5,497 bases of DNA from Caulobacteraceae bacterium (GTDB lineage Bacteria > Pseudomonadota > Alphaproteobacteria > Caulobacterales > Caulobacteraceae). Made by a program: the position numbers and the translations under genes. Of the stretch, positions 1 to 4,578 are shown piece by piece. The first letter of the stretch is position 1, and every line of letters begins with the position of its first letter. The notes beneath the pieces are model-generated. The model had not been told where the DNA came from and did not search any database. It was given only the letters and a program-made list of their open reading frames with translations. The stretch spans positions 1-5,497 of the forward strand of contig SDZP01000240.1 in the NCBI GenBank assembly GCA_004144935.1. Reading direction: 5' to 3'.

Positions 1-532
1 TCACCATGCTCTTGGGCACTTCCGACAGCGACAGGGCGCCGGTGCTGTCGACGATACGCTTCTGATCGACCTCGACGCCATTCAGCGGGGTGGGCTCCGA
101 CCCCGTGGCGATGACGATGTGCTTGGTCTCAAGGATGGTCTCTGACCCGTCCTCGGCCTTTACGGCCACCTTGCCCGGACCCGCGATGCGGCCCCAGCCT
201 TTCACATAGTCGGCCTTGTTCTTCTTGAAGAGGAACTCGATGCCCTTGGTCAGGGCCTCCACGCTCTCGGCCTTCTGGGCCATCATCTGGGGCAGGTTCA
301 GCCTGGGGCTGACCTCGATGCCCAGCTTGGCGAAGTCCTTGGCGGCCAGTTCGTACATCTCCGAGGCGTGCAGCAGGGCCTTGGAGGGCATGCAGCCGAC
401 GTTCAGGCAGGTGCCACCCAGTTTGCCGCGCCCCTCGACGCAGGCGACCTTCAGGCCCAGCTGTCCGGCGCGGATCGCCGCGTTGTAGCCGCCGGGGCCG
501 CCCCCGATGATGACGACGTCGTACTGGGCCAT
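1..532 (-). CDS. lpdA: Dihydrolipoamide dehydrogenase (E3), N-terminal part, cut by window edge
   Basis: This flavoprotein reoxidises dihydrolipoyl groups on E2 with NAD+, and serves the 2-oxoglutarate and usually other 2-oxoacid dehydrogenase complexes in the cytoplasm. The first 177 residues are visible; the NAD-binding and dimerisation domains lie beyond position 1. The protein opens MAQYDVVIIGGGPGGYNAA, with the FAD dinucleotide-binding glycines at residues 10-15. The redox disulfide is GGTCLNVGCMPSK, with C42 and C47. An IATGSEP motif sits at residues 141-147. The ATG at 532 is chosen because GAAGGA lies about 10 bases upstream and the FAD motif follows at once. It is the last gene of the minus-strand series and begins 76 bp after the 142-aa membrane protein gene. 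With sucB at the other end of the window it places the locus in the 2-oxoglutarate dehydrogenase region. The family assignment is near certain. Which complex it serves is inferred from context. Confidence 0.97.
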   Translation of the reverse strand, partial: MAQYDVVIIGGGPGGYNAAIRAGQLGLKVACVEGRGKLGGTCLNVGCMPSKALLHASEMYELAAKDFAKLGIEVSPRLNLPQMMAQKAESVEALTKGIEFLFKKNKADYVKGWGRIAGPGKVAVKAEDGSETILETKHIVIATGSEPTPLNGVEVDQKRIVDSTGALSLSEVPKSMV

Positions 533-542
533 CAGCCGCAAA

Positions 543-548
543 TCCTTC
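543..548 (-). promoter_or_regulatory. Ribosome binding site of lpdA
   Basis: GAAGGA on the minus strand, 10 bases before the ATG at 532. It is a near-consensus Shine-Dalgarno sequence and fixes the lpdA start. Confidence 0.7.
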
Positions 549-569
549 GTGTGAGTGTGCGCTGCATAT

Positions 570-590
570 GGCCCATCGCGGGCCGTTTTT
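570..590 (+). terminator. Hairpin followed by five T, reading on the plus strand
   Basis: GGCCC (570-574) and GGGCC (580-584) form a 5-bp all-GC stem with a 5-base loop, followed by G and then TTTTT (586-590). The layout is that of a short intrinsic terminator, but only for transcripts moving rightward, against lpdA and its upstream genes. On the minus strand the A-run precedes the stem, so it would not terminate the operon. It could block antisense transcription, or be chance in GC-rich DNA. The stem is short for a strong terminator. Confidence 0.35.
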
Positions 591-594
591 CGAG

Positions 595-614
595 GCCTGA
601 CGGCCCGTTCAGGC
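595..614. repeat. Inverted repeat over the stop codon of the 142-aa membrane protein gene
   Basis: GCCTGA (595-600) and TCAGGC (609-614) are perfect 6-bp arms around an 8-base loop. The TCA of the right arm is the complement of the TGA stop codon (609-611). No T-run follows in either direction, so this is not a standard intrinsic terminator. It could be an RNA hairpin in the 76-bp spacer before lpdA, for example a processing or stability element. Confidence 0.4.
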
Positions 615-1037
615 GAACAAACCGACCAGATTGCAGCCCAGGACGAAGGCGGTGGCGCCCAGGTAGAGGAGAAAGGCGTTGGTCGAGGCGCGGCGACCGC
701 GCCGGCCGGCCTCGTCCTTCGGCGGCAGCGCCTTGGCCGCCCAGGCGAAATAGGCCCCCTGCAGGGCGCAGCAGGCCAGGAAGGCCGGGGGAGCCAGGGG
801 GCTGAGCAGGATCAGGAAGATCCCCGACATCAGGGTCAGGGCGCCGACCCCGAAGATGGTCCAGCCGCGAAGGGTCTCGACGCGGTCTGTCGGCTTGAGG
901 GTCAGCTGCTCCAGCGCCCTGTCCATGAAGACGTTCATCCGCCAGGCGTTGAGCGCCACCGCCCCGGCGAAGACGTACCAGCCGCCGATCAGCCGGGCGA
1001 CGACGGCGAGGAGGTTGACCTGGTCCTGCGGGCTCAT
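609..1037 (-). CDS. Small four-helix membrane protein of unknown function (142 aa)
   Basis: I do not recognise a named family. The protein begins MSPQDQVNLLAVVARLIGGW and has four hydrophobic segments, at about residues 9-32, 57-78, 82-104 and 120-141. Between the third and fourth is a short charged loop (residues 105-118, rich in Lys, Arg and Asp/Glu). There is no signal peptide distinct from the first helix and no catalytic motif I can see, so it is probably an inner-membrane protein. The ATG at 1037 is chosen because it overlaps the stop of the upstream DUF2007 gene (ATGA, 4-bp overlap), a sign of translational coupling. The longer reading frame from 1145 would run deep into that gene. It lies in a tight series with the DUF2007 gene and gene A upstream and lpdA 76 bp downstream. 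Its role is unknown; a link to 2-oxoacid metabolism rests on position only. Confidence 0.8.
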   Translation of the reverse strand: MSPQDQVNLLAVVARLIGGWYVFAGAVALNAWRMNVFMDRALEQLTLKPTDRVETLRGWTIFGVGALTLMSGIFLILLSPLAPPAFLACCALQGAYFAWAAKALPPKDEAGRRGRRASTNAFLLYLGATAFVLGCNLVGLFA

Positions 1038-1486
1038 GGGGGGTTGATAAACAGATTCCAGATCAGACCCCAGGCCAGGGCGAAGATCAGGAACAGGGCC
1101 GTCGTCAGCACGACGCCGGCGAACCAGGCGGAGGGCTGCGGCCACTGCCGCTTGCGGATGCCGGTGACAAGCCAGCCGCCTTCGAAGCCGGTGATCAGGC
1201 CGACGGCCAGGGTCAGGGCGGTCGCCGGGATCGATCCTGCAACGGCTGGCTCGGCCTCGGGGTCTGGGCCGGCCTCGGCGGCGATGGCCAGGATGGCCCG
1301 GCCGTCGGCCAGCTCTTCGGCCGGCAGCATGACGCGGTAGCCGCCAAGCGCCGACTGGGCGACCCAGTCGATCCCGCCATAATGTTCGTCGAAGACCGTC
1401 GGCGACAGACCCGCCGAGCGCAGGGCCGAGGCCGCCACCTGGGCGTCCGACTGGGTGTGAAAGCGGCCGAGGATGGACAGGGTCAC
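1034..1486 (-). CDS. DUF2007-domain protein with two C-terminal transmembrane helices (150 aa)
   Basis: Residues 3-70 resemble DUF2007 (a small domain described as a putative signal transducing or PII-like fold): a short beta strand (LSILGRF), an alanine-rich helix, the turn AGLSPTVFDEHY, then ALGGYRVMLPAEE (residues 46-58) before a final helix. The FDEH and LGG.R.M.P positions are the ones I associate with the family. After an acidic, Pro-rich linker (about residues 71-86) come two hydrophobic segments at about 88-110 and 120-147, which would anchor the domain in the inner membrane. The GTG at 1486 is chosen because DUF2007 begins at once, GAGG lies about 9 bases upstream, and the upstream gene's TGA (1500-1498) overlaps that site. 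Its own stop overlaps the next ATG by 4 bp. Family members are often single soluble domains, so the membrane part is notable. The biochemical function is unknown. Confidence 0.8.
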   Translation of the reverse strand: MTLSILGRFHTQSDAQVAASALRSAGLSPTVFDEHYGGIDWVAQSALGGYRVMLPAEELADGRAILAIAAEAGPDPEAEPAVAGSIPATALTLAVGLITGFEGGWLVTGIRKRQWPQPSAWFAGVVLTTALFLIFALAWGLIWNLFINPP

Positions 1487-1497
1487 GGGTCCGCGCC

Positions 1498-2172
1498 TCA
1501 ACCCTGCTCGAAGGGAATGCGCTGGCGGCTGGTCGGGCCGAACAGCACGGCGGTCAGGAACAGGAAGACGGTCTCCCCGACCATCAGCTGCCAGACGCCA
1601 TCGCGTTCCGCGGGGCTCCAGCCGGCCAGCACCTCGCGGCCCAGCAGCAGCCAGGCGGCGCCATCGACGACCAGGGCCGCCATCGACCAACCGACGGCGT
1701 CGAGGACCGCCAGGTGCGTCACCCATACCGCCCGCAGCCGAAAGGCCAGGGACAAGAGCGTCAGCCACAGGGGCGCCCACAGCCAGCCGGCCAGCATCGG
1801 CTCGATCGGCGCGGCGAAGTCCGGGCCGAGAGCGACAAGGGCCTTGATCATGCTGCGCGGCGCCTGCGGCTGCAGCGCCTCGGCCAGTTGGGGCAGGGCA
1901 TACAGGGCGGCGAAGACCAGGAAGACCGGGGCCAGCCAGATGAAGGGCGGACCATGCACCGCCCGCCAGGCCTTAAGCTCGGCGCCGCCGTTCACGGCCT
2001 TCGGGGCCGGTACAGCCCCGGTCTCGCGACGGGAGCGTTCGCGCGGCGCCGTCGTGGGCCGCCTGCGCCGGGCTCGAAGGGCGTTGACGGCCGAAACCAG
2101 GTTGCGCCACCAGACGACCGGGCCGGAAGGCTCCGGTCCGCTGATGATCGGATCGTTGTGGTGCTCGCCCAT
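1498..2172 (-). CDS. Membrane protein of unknown function, gene A (224 aa), probable paralogue of gene B
   Basis: The product has a polar N-terminus of about 75 residues, with an Arg-rich stretch at residues 33-49, and four hydrophobic segments at about 77-97, 126-146, 151-177 and 193-213. No family is recognised. The ATG at 2172 is preferred over the ATG at 2313: a GGGGGG purine run lies 5 bases before it, while the 2313 start has no ribosome site, lies inside an A+T-rich promoter-like stretch, and adds 47 residues of no clear structure. The protein shares layout and residues with gene B (3915-4565): W130, A133-P134, W136, a nearby LRA, and W174 followed by a Gly at 178, at identical residue numbers in both chains. 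The stop codon lies 11 bp before the DUF2007 start, so the two are probably cotranscribed. It heads the minus-strand series that runs towards lpdA. Confidence 0.78.
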   Translation of the reverse strand: MGEHHNDPIISGPEPSGPVVWWRNLVSAVNALRARRRRPTTAPRERSRRETGAVPAPKAVNGGAELKAWRAVHGPPFIWLAPVFLVFAALYALPQLAEALQPQAPRSMIKALVALGPDFAAPIEPMLAGWLWAPLWLTLLSLAFRLRAVWVTHLAVLDAVGWSMAALVVDGAAWLLLGREVLAGWSPAERDGVWQLMVGETVFLFLTAVLFGPTSRQRIPFEQG

Positions 2173-2296
2173 GCCGCCCCCCGGCTTCTGTCTGGCAGCA
2201 TGCACCAGTCGGCACGGGAGGTCATCCGAAGGTTGGGGGCTGTCAGGGGGAGAGTGATCGGGGAGGTTCGTCAGTAATGCACGAGGGTGACCTATA

Positions 2297-2381
2297 ATAC
2301 CGAAACTCGACATATATTGGATAAACTTGACAGTGTACGTCGACCAAAGTACTCGTAAGTAAACCGGAAAACATACCGAAA
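2297..2381 (+). repeat. Direct repeat ATACCGAAA, two copies 76 bp apart
   Basis: ATACCGAAA occurs at 2297-2305 and 2373-2381. A related ACCGGAAAA (2363-2371) lies just before the second copy. Two exact 9-mers in a promoter region of about 130 bp are mildly unlikely by chance. They could be binding sites for a regulator of the divergent genes. Confidence 0.35.
2327..2355 (+). promoter_or_regulatory. Possible sigma-70-type promoter for the Crp/Fnr gene
   Basis: A perfect TTGACA -35 hexamer (2327-2332) is followed after 17 bases by TACTCG (2350-2355), a poor -10 match. The start site would lie about 80 bases before the GTG at 2444. The -35 box is convincing and the -10 box is not; an activator or a different sigma factor could compensate. 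Confidence 0.3.
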
Positions 2382-2443
2382 AAATCGCGGGACGCGCTCA
2401 CCGGGCGGGTTTAGAAAAAGCCCTGCAGCGTCGGGGTTCTTGC

Positions 2444-3139
2444 GTGGAATTTAGAAACTTTTTGCTTTCGGCGATCGGGCGCGTCGACTTGGAAACACTT
2501 GCGCCGCTTCTCAGCGAGGTCTCGTTGCAGCGTGGACAAGTGGTCTTCCCTGAGGGCGGCGTGGTCACGCATGTCTACTTTCCAAGTTCCGCGGTCCTCT
2601 CCGTGGTGACGGTCATGCGGGATGGCCGCTACATCGAAAGCAACACCATCGGACGGGAGGGCGGCGCCGGCCTGCTCGACGCCGCCGGGGACGCCGCATC
2701 CTACCATCGCGTCTTCGCCCAGATCCCTGGCAGCGCCTTCCGGTTGCCGGCCGAGGCGTTCCGCCGTCAACTCGAGGCCAGTCCGGCATTTGCCCAACTG
2801 CTGTTTCGTCACGCCCTGGCGGACGCGGCCCAGACCCAGCAATTCGTCGCCTGCAATGTGCTGCACAACGCCGAGCAACGCCTCGCCCGCTGGCTGCTGA
2901 TGACCGCCGACCGCACCGGCACCAGCGCCTTTTCCCTGACCCAGGACTATATGGCGGTGATGACCGGCGTTCAGCGCACGACGATCAGCGCCCTCGCCTC
3001 GGACTTCAAGGACCGTGGCCTGATCCGCTACAGCCGGGGCGCCATGGAGATTCTCGACATGCCCGCCTTGAAGACCGTGGCGTGCGAATGCGCCGGCGTG
3101 GCCCATGAACTGTTCCTGGGCCGGCGCGAAACGGACTGA
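2444..3139 (+). CDS. Crp/Fnr-family transcriptional regulator (231 aa)
   Basis: This is a predicted cytoplasmic DNA-binding regulator. Residues about 15-110 form the cyclic-nucleotide-binding-like beta barrel, with the subfamily marks HVYFPSSAVLSVV (43-55), the DGRYIE turn (60-65) and IGREGGAGL (69-77). The long dimer helix carries CNVLHNAEQRLARWLL (137-152). The C-terminal winged helix-turn-helix spans about 163-205, with LTQDYMAVMTGVQRTTISALA (starting at 165) as helix-turn-helix and GLIRYSRG as wing. The N-terminal cysteine cluster of FNR and the Arg-Ser cAMP-binding pair of CRP are absent, so the ligand is unknown. The start is the GTG at 2444, with a weak GGGG site 7 bases upstream; no ATG lies further upstream in frame. 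It is the only plus-strand gene. It converges on the sigma gene with a 20-bp gap and diverges from gene A. Targets may include its own promoter, gene A or the sigma gene (inference from position). Confidence 0.93.
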   Translation: MEFRNFLLSAIGRVDLETLAPLLSEVSLQRGQVVFPEGGVVTHVYFPSSAVLSVVTVMRDGRYIESNTIGREGGAGLLDAAGDAASYHRVFAQIPGSAFRLPAEAFRRQLEASPAFAQLLFRHALADAAQTQQFVACNVLHNAEQRLARWLLMTADRTGTSAFSLTQDYMAVMTGVQRTTISALASDFKDRGLIRYSRGAMEILDMPALKTVACECAGVAHELFLGRRETD

Positions 3140-3153
3140 GCTTGAGCCTGCCC

Positions 3154-3170
3154 CCGACGTCAGATGTCGG
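3154..3170. repeat. Small inverted repeat between the convergent Crp/Fnr and sigma genes
   Basis: CCGAC (3154-3158) and GTCGG (3166-3170) form a 5-bp stem around a 7-base loop that contains the sigma gene's stop codon (3160-3162). No T-run follows on either strand, so it is at best a weak shared terminator. No stronger terminator is visible between the two genes. Confidence 0.25.
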
Positions 3171-3798
3171 ATCGGCTGCTGGTCTCATTTGAACTGGCGA
3201 GCGTTCCGGCTGCTTCGCGCAGGATGGCCGAGAAGGCCGCCGACGGAGCGGCGCCGTCGCCGATGCCGACCTCGCCCGCTTCGACCAGGGCCGCCAGGCT
3301 GCTGCGCCCGCGGCTAAGGCGGCTCTTGACCGTACCGATCGGGACGCCGGTCACCTCGGCGGCCTGGTCGTAGCTAAGGCCCGCCGCGCAGATGAGCAGG
3401 ATCGCCTCCCGCTGTTCCTCCGGCAGACAGTTCAGCCCGCGGCGGACCACGTCCAGTTCGAACCGGACATAGGGGTCATCATTGAAGACCAGGCTGCGTT
3501 CGGCGAATTCGGGATCCAGGGAGGTCTCGCGTCCGGCGGTGCGGCGGGTGCTGTAGAAGCGGTTGCGCAGGATGGTGAAGACCCAGGCCTTGAGGTTGGT
3601 CCCCGGCCGGAAGCTGCGCCAGCCTTGCAGGGCCCGGTAGAGGGCGTCCTGGGCCAGGTCGTCCGCCTCGTCCCGGTTGCGGCACAGGGAGCGGGCGAAG
3701 GCCCGCATGGCTGGAATGAGCTCGAGCAGCTGCTCGCGGAAGTCCGTTTCCTGGCCCTCCTTGGGCGGGCCGGGCATGGCTGTTTCGATCACCGACAT
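3160..3798 (-). CDS. ECF RNA polymerase sigma factor, EcfG-like (212 aa)
   Basis: A group IV (ECF) sigma-70 family protein that would direct RNA polymerase to a stress regulon. Region 2 covers about residues 22-90: LLELIPAMRAFARSLCRN, ADDLAQDALYRAL, and PGTNLKAWVFTILRNRFYS (65-83), which contacts the -10 element. Region 4 covers about 115-172: LPEEQREAILLICAAGLSYD, then AAEVTGVPIGTVKSRLSRGR (146-165), the -35-binding helix-turn-helix. The wording is closest to the EcfG/ECF15 general stress sigma factors of alphaproteobacteria, normally held by the NepR anti-sigma factor and freed by PhyR; neither partner is visible here. The ATG at 3798 is preferred because GGGAAA lies 6 bases upstream and a candidate promoter (3840-3864) lies between it and the alternative GTG at 3855; ATG 3825 is also possible. 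A tail of about 40 residues after region 4 is longer than usual. EcfG subgrouping is moderately sure, sigma identity very sure. Confidence 0.93.
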   Translation of the reverse strand: MSVIETAMPGPPKEGQETDFREQLLELIPAMRAFARSLCRNRDEADDLAQDALYRALQGWRSFRPGTNLKAWVFTILRNRFYSTRRTAGRETSLDPEFAERSLVFNDDPYVRFELDVVRRGLNCLPEEQREAILLICAAGLSYDQAAEVTGVPIGTVKSRLSRGRSSLAALVEAGEVGIGDGAAPSAAFSAILREAAGTLASSNETSSRSDI

Positions 3799-3839
3799 GG
3801 CGCATTTCCCGACAGGCCGCGGCATGCGACCGCCAAATG

Positions 3840-3864
3840 AATGGCCGTCCCGCACGTCGGTTCC
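3840..3864 (-). promoter_or_regulatory. Candidate EcfG-type promoter of the sigma gene
   Basis: On the minus strand GGAAC (3864-3860) is followed after 16 bases by CATT (3843-3840). The known EcfG consensus is GGAAC-N16/17-CGTT, so the -35 is perfect and the -10 has one mismatch. Transcription would begin near 3833, leaving a leader of about 35 bases before the ATG at 3798. This fits autoregulation, common for ECF sigma genes, but is an inference from a short motif. Confidence 0.4.
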
Positions 3865-3877
3865 CGAGAAATTTTCT

Positions 3878-3901
3878 ATGTCGATACAACGACATATCGA
3901 C
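3878..3901. repeat. Two overlapping perfect inverted repeats upstream of the sigma gene
   Basis: ATGTCG (3878-3883) pairs with CGACAT (3890-3895) around 6 bases. The overlapping GTCGATA (3880-3886) pairs with TATCGAC (3895-3901) around 8 bases. They lie 14 to 37 bases upstream of the GGAAC box, in a locally A+T-rich stretch, just after the stop of gene B. The position suits a transcription-factor operator. As RNA, the 7-bp hairpin could also end transcription from sucB and gene B, but no U-run follows. Confidence 0.5.
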
Positions 3902-3914
3902 CGTGGGAGGGGAG

Positions 3915-4565
3915 TCAGACCTCCTGGCGACTTCGCTGGCGATCAAACAGCCAGAGGAGGATCAGGGGCGCCAGCAGGATGGCGCCCTCGACCAGCAGCA
4001 GCGTGGTCAGAGGTCCCTCGCTTTCGGCGGGCCCCGACACCAGCCAGGCCCCGGCTTCCAGCAGGAAAGCGACCAGCGCCACGCCCAGGGCCGGAACAAC
4101 GGCCTTCTTGGCCAGGCTCATGGCCAAGGCCCGCAAGCCCAGGGCGCCCGCCCAGACCCAGAACGGCGCGAAGGCCCAGGCGCGGGCGGCGGGGGCGATG
4201 ATGTGGCCGAACGGCAGGCTGCGCGCGAGGTCGAAGAGCAGCTCCTCGGCCCCGGTGTAGCGGCCGATGTGCGGCGCGGCATGGAACAGGGCCAGAGCCC
4301 CGACCACGGGCGGGATCAGGCCCGCCAGGACCCCCGGCGGACGGCTTGCGCTGCCGGCTGGCGGCTTCAGGCGCGGCCGGCGCTGCGTCTTGGCGGGTCC
4401 GATCTCGATGGTCGGGGTCCTGAAGGGGGCGCCGGGCTGCTGCGCCGACTGGCCGATATCGAGATCCCGCCCGCCCTGCGACCACGGCCATGCCGGTCCG
4501 CCCGGCTCGACAATCGGGCGGCGTTGATCCGTGATCTTGAGAGGCCCCGACATGCCCTTGAGCAT
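3915..4565 (-). CDS. Membrane protein of unknown function, gene B (216 aa), probable paralogue of gene A
   Basis: The product has a Pro- and Arg-rich polar N-terminus of about 75 residues and four hydrophobic segments, at about 79-98, 128-149, 156-177 and 186-207. It ends in a basic tail (DRQRSRQEV). No family is recognised and no catalytic motif is seen. The shared marks with gene A are W130, A133-P134, W136, LRA at about 144-146, GAW (172-174) and G178, then a hydrophobic last helix with Glu193 near its start, as Glu200 in gene A. The ATG at 4565 lies 13 bp after the sucB stop, so the gene is probably cotranscribed with sucB; ATG 4553 is an alternative, and neither has a strong ribosome site (GGA about 9 bases before 4565). 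It is followed by the non-coding region upstream of the sigma gene. Probably an inner-membrane protein; function unknown. Confidence 0.75.
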   Translation of the reverse strand: MLKGMSGPLKITDQRRPIVEPGGPAWPWSQGGRDLDIGQSAQQPGAPFRTPTIEIGPAKTQRRPRLKPPAGSASRPPGVLAGLIPPVVGALALFHAAPHIGRYTGAEELLFDLARSLPFGHIIAPAARAWAFAPFWVWAGALGLRALAMSLAKKAVVPALGVALVAFLLEAGAWLVSGPAESEGPLTTLLLVEGAILLAPLILLWLFDRQRSRQEV

Positions 4566-4578
4566 GCCGGGTCATCCA

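Larger units (their letters stand above)
2173..2443. other. Divergent intergenic region between gene A and the Crp/Fnr gene
   Basis: This 271-bp stretch has no convincing gene. The part near gene A (about 2213-2266) is G-rich on the plus strand, with runs of three or more G at 2216-2218, 2235-2239, 2246-2250 and 2260-2263. The part from about 2280 to 2395 is clearly richer in A+T than the rest of the window and should hold the promoters of both divergent genes. A TATAAT hexamer occurs at 2293-2298 (TATTAT on the minus strand), but neither strand has a good -35 box at the right distance. Confidence 0.7.

Noticed and set aside
555..1340. Long plus-strand open frame (261 aa) opposite the membrane protein genes
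   Set aside because: It is low-complexity Gly/Arg/Gln-rich translation with no domain. It is antisense to three genes with coherent hydrophobic segments and coupled starts, as expected from GC-rich shadow frames.
1034..1780. Longer form of the DUF2007 gene starting at 1780
   Set aside because: The additional N-terminus is Arg/Gly-rich and overlaps gene A in another frame. DUF2007 begins at the GTG at 1486, which has its own ribosome site.
2216..2263. Four G-runs on the plus strand as a possible G-quadruplex
   Set aside because: The loops are 16, 6 and 9 bases, too long and uneven for a confident call, and G-runs are common in this GC-rich DNA.
1498..2313. Longer form of gene A starting at 2313
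   Set aside because: There is no ribosome site before 2313, the extra 47 residues show no structure, and the start falls in the A+T-rich promoter-like stretch. The ATG at 2172 has a purine-rich site at good distance.
2327..2350. Crp/Fnr box around TTGACA and GTCGAC upstream of the Crp/Fnr gene
   Set aside because: The half-sites do not fit TTGAT-N4-ATCAA or the CRP consensus in spacing or symmetry. Only the -35-like hexamer is supportable.
2411..3106. Minus-strand open frame (231 aa) opposite the Crp/Fnr gene
   Set aside because: The plus-strand frame contains a full Crp/Fnr protein. The minus frame shows only Gly/Ala/His/Arg-rich sequence without a recognisable domain.
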